Origin: an uncultured Porphyromonadaceae bacterium | GTDB lineage: Bacteria; Bacteroidota; Bacteroidia; Bacteroidales; Muribaculaceae | Direction: 5' to 3' | DNA length: 56,202 nucleotides | NCBI GenBank assembly: GCA_947177575.1 | Contig: CAMWVA010000004.1 | Coordinates: 1 to 56,202 of the forward strand | Part shown: positions 32,799 through 41,653 of the stretch, piece after piece | Layout: every line of letters starts with the position of its first letter | Numbering within the stretch: position 1 is the stretch's first letter | Translations under genes and position numbers: made by a program | Notes under the pieces: model-generated | Told to the model about the DNA's origin: nothing | The model's input: only the letters and a program-made list of their open reading frames with translations | Databases searched by the model: none

Positions 32799-32903
32799 GT
32801 GTGTCTGTTATAGTATAGTTAGTATGAGATTTCAGTCCGGTCATTATCCTGTGTTCTGACAGCCCTCCGGACAGACCGCCAAAGACAGGTTCAACAGACC
32901 ATT

Positions 32904-32927
32904 AGTGTATTAGTATATTAATACACT
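32904..32927 (-). promoter_or_regulatory. 24-bp palindromic operator over the ABC operon start
   Basis: AGTGTATTA at the left end mirrors TAATACACT at the right; of 12 base pairs of the dyad only one pair is mismatched. It covers the predicted transcription start near 32924. The half-sites AGTGTA...TACACT are, as I recall, those of B. subtilis YtrA (13-bp spacer there, 12 here). Confidence 0.7.
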
Positions 32928-32928
32928 G

Positions 32929-32960
32929 CAAAAGTAGTACACCTTTTTTAATCTACCAAA
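32929..32960 (-). promoter_or_regulatory. Promoter of the ABC/GntR operon
   Basis: Minus strand TTTG (32957-32960), 20-bp spacer, TACTTTTG (32929-32936), full consensus, directly upstream of the palindromic operator. Confidence 0.7.
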
Positions 32961-33013
32961 TTTTTTGTATCTTTTTTTATTTACATTTTTGTAATCAATT
33001 GCAAATCAATTTA

Positions 33014-33052
33014 TAAAAAAATAGTAATGAATCAAAATCGACCCATTACTAT
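33014..33052 (-). terminator. Rho-independent terminator of the LRR gene
   Basis: On the minus strand ATAGTAATG (33052-33044) pairs with CATTACTAT (33029-33021) over 14 nt and is followed by seven U residues. Confidence 0.65.
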
Positions 33053-33106
33053 CTTTTATTTGTTTTTGATTTATGATTTTTACTTAGCTATCCTATTGTC
33101 TTTTCA

Positions 33107-34012
33107 TTACACCTGTATTATCTCGCACTCTTCCGGAAAAGCGTGATAACCGATTGTTGTTACAGATTTCGGAACCTGTACACTTTGTAAATTTTCACAC
33201 CCGTAAAAGGCTCTGTACCCTATTCCAGTTACTGAAGTAGGTATCGTGACACATCTAAGTTCTTCACAATATAAAAAAGCATCATCTTCAATTACAGTTA
33301 CCGAATTAGAAAGGATAATACTCCGAATGGTTCTACATCCGTAGAAAGCCCCGTTTCCAATTGCTTTTACCAAGTCGGGTATTATGATTTCCGGTAATTT
33401 ACTTAGAGATGACACTAACTTTCCTTTTTTATCAATAAGAAGGCCATTAAGTAATTTATAATCTGCTCCATCGGCTATCTCAAGTTGTAATTCCGGACAA
33501 CAGGCAAAAGGATTGTCACCCAACAGTCTGAGTGTCTTAGGTAGTATCAGATGTCGTAATGAGCCACACTGCATAAAAGCTCCATCACCGATTGACGTCA
33601 CTCCCTCCGGTATAACAAGCTCACGCAAAGTCTGGCACTCTGTGAAAGCATAACAGTCAATTGAAGTCAAAGAAGCCGGAAGATTAATGCTACGTAATGC
33701 CTTACACAACTTGAATGTCTTATCTCTTATTTCAGTCACTGACTCCGGTATTTCAACTCTCTGTAAAGAATCACAGCCCATAAAAGCTGCCTCCCCTATT
33801 TCAGTTACAGAGTCAGGTATTATAATGCTTTCCAAAGATTTACAATCACAGAACGCCCCTCTCCTAATAAACTTTGTACCGGGTTTGACTGTATATTCAG
33901 TCAGTCTATGATTTGCATTCCACAACAAGTAAGTACCATCACTACTATATATGACTCCTTGCTCATCTGTAATTCTGCCGGAATCATCAGCCTCAGAGTT
34001 AATCACATTCAT
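33107..34012 (-). CDS. BspA-type leucine-rich repeat protein, no signal peptide
   Basis: Protein of 301 residues made of about eleven LRR_5-type repeats of ~23 residues (for example SVTEIGEAAFMGCDSLQRVE). One repeat is interrupted near 185-210 by a different segment (GADYKLLNGLLIDKKGKL). It starts MNVINSEADDSGRITDEQGV and has no signal peptide or membrane segment, whereas most BspA-like proteins are secreted. It may therefore be cytosolic, use another export route, or have lost its signal. Repeats bind proteins or glycans; partner unknown. Confidence 0.85.
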   Translation of the reverse strand: MNVINSEADDSGRITDEQGVIYSSDGTYLLWNANHRLTEYTVKPGTKFIRRGAFCDCKSLESIIIPDSVTEIGEAAFMGCDSLQRVEIPESVTEIRDKTFKLCKALRSINLPASLTSIDCYAFTECQTLRELVIPEGVTSIGDGAFMQCGSLRHLILPKTLRLLGDNPFACCPELQLEIADGADYKLLNGLLIDKKGKLVSSLSKLPEIIIPDLVKAIGNGAFYGCRTIRSIILSNSVTVIEDDAFLYCEELRCVTIPTSVTGIGYRAFYGCENLQSVQVPKSVTTIGYHAFPEECEIIQV

Positions 34013-34191
34013 TTTCTTATATTTTTTATAATTTTAAAATACTCAGAAAGATAAAGACATACAAAATCCCCCGAAGTGGACGGCTTTATAAAAAAGTATA
34101 TCCTTTGATATTTAAAACACATATACTACTACTTTTAAACTATAACAGAGTAAAAACACGTTATAGAAACATAAATATAAACCAAATTACT

Positions 34192-34593
34192 ATGACAAAG
34201 AAAGAATATAGCTGTCTTAATACTGAATGGTTAGAAAAGAAAGCTGCCGAACCGGACATACATCGAGCAGCGCAAGGAGTCTTTTACAAAGTCCTGGCCT
34301 CAGGCGATAGCTCAAAACCATCACCACGACCTAACAGTGTTGTAACGGTACACTATACCGGAAGAACTATTGACCGCCATGTCTTTGATTCTTCACGTGA
34401 TGACACTGTGCCACCTGCTTTCCGTCTGCGAGACCTGATTACCGGCTGGATAGAGGCATTACAGCTCATGCACCCGGGCGACCGTTGGGAACTTTATATC
34501 TCTGCTGATAAAGCCTACGGCAAACAGAGCCAGCCTGACATCCCCGGTGGCTCTACCCTTATCTTCGATATAGAACTTATTTCCGTAGCCTAA
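34192..34593 (+). CDS. FKBP-type peptidyl-prolyl isomerase
   Basis: Protein of 133 residues from the ATG at 34192; the frame is open 29 codons further upstream but without conserved character. The FKBP domain covers about 28-132 (VVTVHYTGRTIDRHVFDSSR, later GWIEALQLMHPGDRWELYIS and YGKQSQPDIPGGSTLIFDIE). Aromatic pocket residues (Tyr, Phe, Trp) are in place. No signal peptide, so probably cytosolic. It assists proline isomerisation during folding. Confidence 0.88.
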   Translation: MTKKEYSCLNTEWLEKKAAEPDIHRAAQGVFYKVLASGDSSKPSPRPNSVVTVHYTGRTIDRHVFDSSRDDTVPPAFRLRDLITGWIEALQLMHPGDRWELYISADKAYGKQSQPDIPGGSTLIFDIELISVA

Positions 34594-34640
34594 GTTCTAT
34601 AGTATGTGATTGATTAAGATACTATGTATTCGCTTGAGCA

Positions 34641-35666
34641 ATGTTGTATTTCAATTGTGACTATATGACCGGGGCTCATCCGGAGGTACTTAAGGCTCTT
34701 TGGGAAACAAATCTGCTGCATACGGAAGGTTACGGAAATGATTGTTTCACCTCAGAGGCAAAGAGAATTATTCTGAATGCCTGCGGACTCGATGACGGAG
34801 CTGTATACTTTCTTCAAGGAGGTACACAGACTAACAAAATTGTTATTGACCGGCTACTTTCGAGAAACGACGGAGTGCTATGCTGTGAATCAGGCCATAT
34901 AAATGTCCATGAATCCGGTGCTATCGAAGCCGATGGACATAAAGTAATTTCTCTACCCAGTGATAATGGGAAAATCAGTGCCGAAAGTATAAGAGTGTAT
35001 ATCAGAGACTTCTATCGTGATGATACATATATTCACATGGTACGCCCGGCTATGGTCTATATATCTCATCCTACTGAATTCGGTACACTTTACACTCTCA
35101 GGGAACTGAAAGGAATCTCCGAAGTGTGTCGTGAGGCTGATATTCCCCTTTTTATTGACGGTGCGCGTCTCGCTTACGGACTTGCTGCCGACGGCACAGA
35201 TGTGACACTAAAGGATATAGCCAATCTTTCCGATGTTTTCTATATCGGCGGTACAAAATGCGGAGCCCTCTTCGGAGAAGCTGTAGTATCACGACGTCCG
35301 GAACTTCTACCACGCTTTGAATCTCTTATGAAGCTTCACGGAGCACTGCTCGCAAAGGGCAGACTTGTACCCCTCCAATTTATAACGCTTTTTTCTGACA
35401 AGCTATATTACCATATCGGTCACCATGCTGACATACTGGCCATAAAGCTGAAACAGGGATTCATCGAAAAAGGTTACCGTGTCTTTATCGACTCCCCTAC
35501 TAACCAGCAATTTTTCGTTATGCCTAATACAAAAATCGACTCACTCAAATCGGAGGTGGGAATGGGATTATGGGGTCCTCCCGGTGAAACTGAATCGGTA
35601 GTAAGGTTTGTGACAGACTGGTCAACAACAGAAGAAGATATAGACAGCCTTCTATCTCTTATCTAA
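34641..35666 (+). CDS. Threonine-aldolase-like PLP enzyme
   Basis: Protein of 341 residues, fold type I PLP family related to low-specificity L-threonine aldolase. The PLP lysine is K206 in YIGGTKCGALFG; the cofactor Asp and Arg are in LFIDGARLAYG (D173, R176), and a conserved His is in CESGHINVHESGA. It probably splits threonine or allo-threonine to glycine and acetaldehyde; a related beta-eliminating lyase is the alternative. It follows the FKBP gene by 47 bp and is closed by a strong terminator. Confidence 0.85.
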   Translation: MLYFNCDYMTGAHPEVLKALWETNLLHTEGYGNDCFTSEAKRIILNACGLDDGAVYFLQGGTQTNKIVIDRLLSRNDGVLCCESGHINVHESGAIEADGHKVISLPSDNGKISAESIRVYIRDFYRDDTYIHMVRPAMVYISHPTEFGTLYTLRELKGISEVCREADIPLFIDGARLAYGLAADGTDVTLKDIANLSDVFYIGGTKCGALFGEAVVSRRPELLPRFESLMKLHGALLAKGRLVPLQFITLFSDKLYYHIGHHADILAIKLKQGFIEKGYRVFIDSPTNQQFFVMPNTKIDSLKSEVGMGLWGPPGETESVVRFVTDWSTTEEDIDSLLSLI

Positions 35667-35684
35667 ACGATATCCTCTAACGAT

Positions 35685-35733
35685 AAACAGTAAGGTCCGA
35701 AACGGAGATTAACCGTTTCGGACCTTACTGTTT
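35685..35733. terminator. Bidirectional terminator, 21-bp perfect stem
   Basis: Arms 35685-35705 and 35713-35733 pair at all 21 positions around a 7-nt loop. It lies between the convergent aldolase-like and nitroreductase genes, with T-rich flanks on the plus side. Confidence 0.8.
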
Positions 35734-35742
35734 ATTCAGGTA

Positions 35743-36333
35743 TCACTTCTTTATGATAAGTTCTTCAAGCGGACGTTTCGGCACATGGTGGACACCGTCA
35801 GATGTACGATAATACTTGAAGTCAGCATTTTCGTCACCTGTCATATCCTCAATTCTGACATCTTCAGCGGGATAACCGAGGGCTAATACATAACGTGGTA
35901 CATAGCGCTCATCAAGCTTCAATACCTCTGCCAATCTGACATGATTGAAAGCTTTGATTATACATCCGGCCAGACCGAGAGTATGCATACCGAGAGTTAT
36001 AGCTTCTAACTGCAAACCGTCGTCACAGAGACAGTCCTTACCGTATTTGGTGTCAAGACACTGCACAAGGTAAGCTGTCGGACGTTCGCCGGACTCTGGA
36101 CCGTCCCAGTCAGTAAAATAGCCGGCCCACTTCAGCAACGGAAATACCTCAGCCCGTTCTGCATCTTCAGTCACAATGACATAACGTAAAGGCTGTGCAT
36201 TTCTGCCCGAAGGACAATAACGTGTCAGCTCAACAAGATTCTCAAGAGTGTCAAGAGATACTTTTCTGTCCTCCTGAAAACGGCGTACTGTACGGTCAGA
36301 CATAACCAGTCTGCGAAAACTATCAAAATCCAT
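35743..36333 (-). CDS. Nitroreductase-family FMN oxidoreductase
   Basis: Protein of 196 residues. FMN-binding RTVRRFQEDRKV (about 14-25) and SGRNAQPLRYV (about 42-52) are typical, as is the C-terminal VLALGYPAED. The CDLQ-like part reads DDGLQLEAITLGMHTLGLAG, the usual helix over the isoalloxazine. Cytosolic NAD(P)H-dependent reductase of unknown natural substrate. Start is 18 bp from the end of the terminator; monocistronic. Confidence 0.88.
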   Translation of the reverse strand: MDFDSFRRLVMSDRTVRRFQEDRKVSLDTLENLVELTRYCPSGRNAQPLRYVIVTEDAERAEVFPLLKWAGYFTDWDGPESGERPTAYLVQCLDTKYGKDCLCDDGLQLEAITLGMHTLGLAGCIIKAFNHVRLAEVLKLDERYVPRYVLALGYPAEDVRIEDMTGDENADFKYYRTSDGVHHVPKRPLEELIIKK

Positions 36334-36404
36334 AATATCTGTATTTAGTTGTATACTGATACAACGTCCGACTCAATTATAATTATATAAATTCAGTCCG
36401 AACC

Positions 36405-38246
36405 TCAGAGTACAACTTTGGAAGTACGCACGCTACCATCCGAAAGACGTGTCACGCGAACAAAGATACCGTCAGCAGGATTCAGGCAACGCATACCATT
36501 CAGATCGTAGTATTCCACGCCTGTGACTTCAACTGAAGCATTTATACCTTCAACTGAAGTACTACCTATATAACCTGTCTTAGCAGCATTTACAATATAA
36601 CCTGTGGCTGTGTCAAGTACCAGCACTACAGCGCGAAGCTTTGATTTGTCCTGTACTACCGGAGTACCGTAAATATTGGGAGCTTCACTGACAGCATTGA
36701 AACTGTATTCGTATGTCAGTGGTACATCCATCTCGATACCATCCAGACTGCCTTCAATTCCACGCATGTTGGAAGTCATAACAACCACATCGTCAAATCT
36801 CAGACCGGCTACGTATGACTCACCCTCAACAAATTGCTTCATCTCAGGAATATAGTTCTCTGCACCTCCGTATTGACCGTTAGCATAGTAATTGGATTGC
36901 AACCAGCTCTTGGTATCACCGTACATATCATCTTCCACTAAGTAGTAAGCAAGTGCATAAGTGCTCTGAGGAACTTCGATAAAGGTAGTAACAGCACTGA
37001 CCCTTATATTATCATCGCCATCCCACTCTGCTGCCACTTCAATCGCTGCGGGAGCTAAAGTTTCAGAACATGATAACCAGACATTCTGAATACCGAAGTT
37101 ATCTCCCGAAACTCCGAAATAGGGGTCACAGCCTATTGAACGGTCAATAAACGAGTATGGGAAACCCTCGAAAGAACTGGGATATGAACTGGTAATCGCC
37201 ATCGGGTCCTTATTGTGATAAGCAAGGGCTATGAAATCCTGCGGATAAAGGTCATTCAGAGCTTCCATAGCAGCAAAGCCACGTACACAGAAACCACACC
37301 ATGTACCGGTATATTCTTCCATAACAGCACGATGGACAGGTACTACAGACACAACATTAACTATACCTTGAGCGGAAGCTGTAAGGTCAGGATTATCAAC
37401 TCCGTTTACTTTTGTAATAGTAACTGTAAACTCAGTCTGTCCCTGATTATCGACAGCAGGCATCAGCACATCAAAGGTAGCTTTGCTATTGTATTGGGCA
37501 GGAATAGGCACATCAAATACCATAGTGCCCTCACCAGTCTTATTCTCTATCGTATAGCTGTATTCCACACTGCTCACAGGCTGAGTACCGTGATTGGCAA
37601 CTATGACTTTCTGTGTGAAGGGCTCACCGATCATAGCACGCTCCAACGGCAGCTCGCTGATACCTGCGGCATTCTCATAGTCAGGTGTTTCAAGATTGAC
37701 AGTCAGACAGCTGCACAACTGGAATTCGGAAGCGAAATCCACCCATTTACGATAGGTACGCTCCGTGTGCATATAAAGTCCATCAGGATTGCTGCCTGCA
37801 CCCGTCATGACAGGATACATAGTAGCGTCAGTAAGCTCATCAATATCGAATGAATAGCCCACATACACACCGCCGTCAGTAATAACGTATGGTGTCTCAA
37901 GCTCTACAGAAGCGATACCGTCAGCACTCACTGTGGCCGGAACCTCCATAATATCAGCTACATTGACACGCTTACCATCTACTGTTTCGATTTTAAGCTC
38001 AGTCGAAAGCCACAGTCTTACATTGGAAATACCCTCGGTACATACAGGAACACTGATGCCCTTGATAGTATTGCCGGTGAAACCGGGGTCAAACAGACGG
38101 ATAGCTACATCATAGTTCTCTGTTTTCTTAGTACCGAAGCGACTCAGCTCACCCTCCGCGTATGAGAACTCGATATCAGCGGAGAAGGCGGGAATGGCCG
38201 CCGTGAGGCAGCACATTCCCGCTATCGCGAATTTACGTATATTCAT
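36405..38246 (-). CDS. Secreted Omp28-like protein with thioredoxin-type CxxC
   Basis: Protein of 613 residues with a signal peptide (1-23, ending PAFSA). A beta-rich region (24-195) and an Ig-like segment (200-300) precede a thioredoxin-like domain with EEYTGTWCGFCVRG, C317-x2-C320. The C-terminal ~40 residues (YYDLNGMRCLNPADGIFVRV) match the tail of three other secreted proteins here. Omp28-like proteins are outer-membrane or surface proteins of Bacteroidetes; the CxxC suggests disulfide exchange outside the cell. It follows the gene at 38282 by 35 bp, probably in one operon. Confidence 0.8.
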   Translation of the reverse strand: MNIRKFAIAGMCCLTAAIPAFSADIEFSYAEGELSRFGTKKTENYDVAIRLFDPGFTGNTIKGISVPVCTEGISNVRLWLSTELKIETVDGKRVNVADIMEVPATVSADGIASVELETPYVITDGGVYVGYSFDIDELTDATMYPVMTGAGSNPDGLYMHTERTYRKWVDFASEFQLCSCLTVNLETPDYENAAGISELPLERAMIGEPFTQKVIVANHGTQPVSSVEYSYTIENKTGEGTMVFDVPIPAQYNSKATFDVLMPAVDNQGQTEFTVTITKVNGVDNPDLTASAQGIVNVVSVVPVHRAVMEEYTGTWCGFCVRGFAAMEALNDLYPQDFIALAYHNKDPMAITSSYPSSFEGFPYSFIDRSIGCDPYFGVSGDNFGIQNVWLSCSETLAPAAIEVAAEWDGDDNIRVSAVTTFIEVPQSTYALAYYLVEDDMYGDTKSWLQSNYYANGQYGGAENYIPEMKQFVEGESYVAGLRFDDVVVMTSNMRGIEGSLDGIEMDVPLTYEYSFNAVSEAPNIYGTPVVQDKSKLRAVVLVLDTATGYIVNAAKTGYIGSTSVEGINASVEVTGVEYYDLNGMRCLNPADGIFVRVTRLSDGSVRTSKVVL

Positions 38247-38281
38247 TTACGTAGAATTACTTTTTTAGAAACAAAGTTCAA

Positions 38282-39976
38282 TTAACGGCGAGCCACCTTC
38301 ATGACACGTGTTGAACCGTCATTGCAGCGAATCTTACAGATGTAGATACCGCCGGCAGGATTCTGTACGCGGCGACCCTGCAGGTCATACCACTCGGCTT
38401 CGCCGACTTCATTGAAGGTACCGGCTACACCAACCGGAATATCTGTTACTTCGCCTGTCTCTACATTATAAGTCATGATGTCTGATTCATATACCTTGCC
38501 TTCATACTCATGGAAAAGCTGTACACCGGCAGTCTCGATACCTTGTGCAAAGATACATACTGTACGCTTAGCACCATCAAGATGTATATCCCAGCTATCC
38601 TTAAAGTCGAAAGGTATATTGGTCATAGGTTCCTCACCTATCATAATATAGTCTTCAGGATAGAGAGTTTCTACAAGACCATCTATCAGGAGATTATACC
38701 ACATGTTCTCAGCATTGAATATTTCGTCAATACTGTTATAGTTAAAGATATTGAATACGATATAAGCATAACCGTAGTTCTCATAGTAGTCGAGGAACTC
38801 TACAAACTGAGGAGCCATCGGAGTAGGCTGAGTAACAGGCTTAATAGAGCTAAACTTAGGATTCTGGAAGTTAGTCAGAGCATATACACGGTTGAGCGAT
38901 GTGTTGAGAAGAATTATATCGTTCGGGTCGGTGCAAGCTATCACCTTATTCTCACGGTCGTAGGTCATAACCATCGAGTCACGAAGTTCAGGATCACCAT
39001 CATTCATGTAGCACATCATCTGATAGATATACCATGATACATAGTTACCGATATAGTAACCGGACTCAAATACCACTGTATCACCCTCGATACGGCCGTG
39101 TATAACAGCTTCAGGAAGCAGAGGTGTAAGATTGGTTACATATACATACTCGTCGTCGAAAGCCACATCAACGTAGTCGGCAAGACCATTGTGGAAGAAA
39201 GCCCACTTTTCGGTCTCCAGACCTTCGGGCATAGTGAACATCGCCTGATCGAGACGAGTCCATTCCTGCCAGCAATCGCCGTAATAAGCCCATGTGCCAT
39301 CCTCTGTAGTCAGACCTACCATTTTGTCAGGATAAGGATACGTACCGTCTTCAAGCTTTGTGTGGTCATAACCGAGATCAAGTGAGATTTTGTCACCGTC
39401 AACAGTATAGTAGAGAGTCTGTTCCTCGGCAGGCACAAAATAGCGTTTGCCCTCTTCATCTATCTCTGCATCCAATATACGGGCATAGAAATCTACTACT
39501 CTTGGATTACCCTCTTCGTCTGTGCTGTTCTCCTGATAGATAATCTGAGGAAGATCTACACGGATTCTGTCACCTTCACGCTCACCCTTAAAATAGGCGT
39601 TATAAGTAAGACCACCGATAGGATTCTTAAGATAAACGAAGCCGTCATCACCTTCTACAATCTGTCCGGCCTGGTCATCCTGTGAAGTGAACATAAGGTA
39701 CATACCGTAGTACAGAATGTAGCCCATACTGTTACGGCTGTAGTTGATTTGCTTTCCTGCGGGTGCTTCAGTGATGATAGGATCAGCAAGTGCCTCCTTA
39801 GCGATGACCTTTGCAGGTCCGGCAGGCTTCATAGCATCGACAAGAGAGATGCTGGTACACTGTGAAAGGTCAAGCGGCTTATCATTTAAGCCGAGGCTCT
39901 GCGCGTCTGTTAAGGTGACGGCGCTCATGCTACCGGCCAGCATAAGGCTTGCCGTAAGCAAAGTAAAATTCTTCAT
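38282..39976 (-). CDS. Large secreted protein with C-terminal sorting-like tail
   Basis: Protein of 564 residues with a signal peptide (about 1-19, ending GSMSA). I recognise no domain in the mid-part; it is rich in short aromatic strands (for example YILYYGMYLMFTSQDDQAGQ and EDGTWAYYGDCWQEWTRLDQ), suggesting an extended beta structure. The last ~35 residues (AEWYDLQGRRVQNPAGGIYI) are a T9SS-type-A-like tail. First gene of a two-gene unit with the Omp28-like gene. Confidence 0.75.
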   Translation of the reverse strand: MKNFTLLTASLMLAGSMSAVTLTDAQSLGLNDKPLDLSQCTSISLVDAMKPAGPAKVIAKEALADPIITEAPAGKQINYSRNSMGYILYYGMYLMFTSQDDQAGQIVEGDDGFVYLKNPIGGLTYNAYFKGEREGDRIRVDLPQIIYQENSTDEEGNPRVVDFYARILDAEIDEEGKRYFVPAEEQTLYYTVDGDKISLDLGYDHTKLEDGTYPYPDKMVGLTTEDGTWAYYGDCWQEWTRLDQAMFTMPEGLETEKWAFFHNGLADYVDVAFDDEYVYVTNLTPLLPEAVIHGRIEGDTVVFESGYYIGNYVSWYIYQMMCYMNDGDPELRDSMVMTYDRENKVIACTDPNDIILLNTSLNRVYALTNFQNPKFSSIKPVTQPTPMAPQFVEFLDYYENYGYAYIVFNIFNYNSIDEIFNAENMWYNLLIDGLVETLYPEDYIMIGEEPMTNIPFDFKDSWDIHLDGAKRTVCIFAQGIETAGVQLFHEYEGKVYESDIMTYNVETGEVTDIPVGVAGTFNEVGEAEWYDLQGRRVQNPAGGIYICKIRCNDGSTRVMKVARR

Positions 39977-40108
39977 AATTAGAATTTTAAGTTATTAATG
40001 AATATGAAGGGATGATAGAAATACTATATTCGACTTTAAATCCAAATACAATAGTCAAAACTCACCGTAGGGCAGGTATCAACGACATAAGAGGATAAAT
40101 TACAGCGG

Positions 40109-40116
40109 CAAAAGTA
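40109..40116 (-). promoter_or_regulatory. -7 box of the 39976 secreted-protein operon
   Basis: Minus strand TACTTTTG; a partial -33 (ATTG, 40137-40140) is 20 bp upstream. Leader about 126 nt. Confidence 0.55.
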
Positions 40117-40267
40117 GTTAAAATTACTTAACTCAGCAATTTTTCTCAATAAAAATTTTCCGATTTTAATTGTTAAACTGATTTTTTCAAGTATTCATAT
40201 AGTAGTTTCATAAGCATTTTACCTATTTATAGTTAGATTCAGACCTACCTTTTACCAATTCTTGGTG

Positions 40268-40299
40268 ATTGTCTACCCTTATGTTTAGCAGTAATTTTG
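40268..40299 (+). promoter_or_regulatory. Promoter of the porin/cytochrome operon
   Basis: ATTG at 40268-40271, 20-bp spacer, TAATTTTG at 40292-40299; the predicted leader is about 19 nt. Confidence 0.6.
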
Positions 40300-40323
40300 C
40301 ATCTGTTAACACTGACTCTGAAT

Positions 40324-41625
40324 ATGAACAGACTTTCCTTCTTCATGACACTTCTGAGCCTGTTGCCTGTAACCACAGCATACGGCATATCACAACAGGA
40401 TGAAAATGGAACCATCACCGAAACAGCGCCCAAACAACGACGTCTTACTATCGGTGGTTACGGCGAGGTTGCTATGACACGCAATTTCTATAGTGACAGT
40501 TATCTGCGTTACACTACTCCGGAGAAATACCGACACCAGCAACACGGACGCTTTGACATTCCGCACATGGTCATATTTTTAGGCTATGATTTCGGACGTG
40601 GCTGGTCTATGGGATCGGAAATAGAATTTGAGCATGGTGGTACTGAATCGGCTATAGAGATAGAAGAAGAGGAAGCCGGCGAATATGAAAAAGAGATAGA
40701 GCGTGGCGGCGAAGTTGCCCTCGAACAGTTCTGGATTCAAAAGAAATTCATGCCTCAGTTAGCTGTCCGTGCCGGTATGTTGGTAGTACCTATAGGTCAG
40801 ACCAATGCTCACCATTTGCCTACAGAGTTTTTCGGTGTTTACCGTCCCGAAGGTGAGAACACAATAATGCCTTGTACATGGCATGAAGTCGGTATAAGCG
40901 TGAGCGGTGTGGCAGGTGACTGGGCATACGAAGCCATGCTGCTGCCCGGTCTTGACAGCGACCGCTTCGGCTCAAAAGGCTGGATTCATGACGGAGCCGG
41001 TTCGCCATACGAGTTCAAGATTGCCAACCGTTATGCCGGAGCTTTTAGAATCGACAATACTTCTGTACCCGGTCTGCGTCTGTCAGTATCAGGTTATATA
41101 GGTGATAGTTTCCGTAATACTCTTTATCCTACCGACAACGAGAAAAATCGTGGCATACACGGCACCGTAACAATAGGCTCATTCGATTTCGCCTATAGTT
41201 CGACAGCTTTTCTTGCCCGGGGACACTTTGACTACGGACATCTGTCTGACTCAAAACGTATATCTGATTTCAATATCAGCATGTCGAAGAACTCTGTATC
41301 CAAACGTCAGAAAATCGGTCAGGCCGCCATTTCAACAGGTGCCGAAGCAGGTTATAACTTCTTCAGTCTCATACCCTCTCTGCGTGCCTCGCAACGGCTG
41401 TATCTGTTCGGACGCTATGAATACTACGATGCGATGTACCGAATGGAAAATGATATGAAGACCGACTGGACCGGACGACAGCGGGTGGCCGCAGGTATCA
41501 ATTACTATCCTATCCGCGATGTGGTCATAAAGGCTGAATATGCTATAGGACTACTCAAAAAGCAATACAATAATGAGCCTTCACTGTCATTAGGAGTGGC
41601 TTACTCCGGCTGGTTCAAATACTGA
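40324..41625 (+). CDS. Outer-membrane porin
   Basis: Protein of 433 residues from the ATG at 40324; an upstream in-frame start at 40297 lies in the -7 box. Signal peptide about 1-20 (ending TAYG). The body is a beta-barrel with alternating strands and the final strand ends LGVAYSGWFKY, with a terminal aromatic residue. It resembles phosphate-selective porin O/P-like proteins (IGGYGEVAMTRNF, VRAGMLVVPIGQTN). An acidic loop (EIEEEEAGEYEKEIERGGE) may bind cations. Heads a four-gene operon with imelysin, di-heme oxidoreductase and a cytochrome c assembly protein. Confidence 0.82.
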   Translation: MNRLSFFMTLLSLLPVTTAYGISQQDENGTITETAPKQRRLTIGGYGEVAMTRNFYSDSYLRYTTPEKYRHQQHGRFDIPHMVIFLGYDFGRGWSMGSEIEFEHGGTESAIEIEEEEAGEYEKEIERGGEVALEQFWIQKKFMPQLAVRAGMLVVPIGQTNAHHLPTEFFGVYRPEGENTIMPCTWHEVGISVSGVAGDWAYEAMLLPGLDSDRFGSKGWIHDGAGSPYEFKIANRYAGAFRIDNTSVPGLRLSVSGYIGDSFRNTLYPTDNEKNRGIHGTVTIGSFDFAYSSTAFLARGHFDYGHLSDSKRISDFNISMSKNSVSKRQKIGQAAISTGAEAGYNFFSLIPSLRASQRLYLFGRYEYYDAMYRMENDMKTDWTGRQRVAAGINYYPIRDVVIKAEYAIGLLKKQYNNEPSLSLGVAYSGWFKY

Positions 41626-41653
41626 TTATTAACAATAACAACATATACTCTAC

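Larger units (their letters stand above)
32799..33106. other. Intergenic region, 308 bp, between ABC operon and LRR gene
   Basis: Holds the ABC operon leader, operator and promoter (32904-32960) and the terminator of the LRR gene (33014-33052). The rest is AT-rich; I see nothing else. Confidence 0.6.
39977..40323. other. Divergent intergenic region, 347 bp
   Basis: Contains the leftward promoter at 40109-40140 and the rightward promoter at 40268-40299. Otherwise AT-rich with no gene or clear hairpin. Confidence 0.6.
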
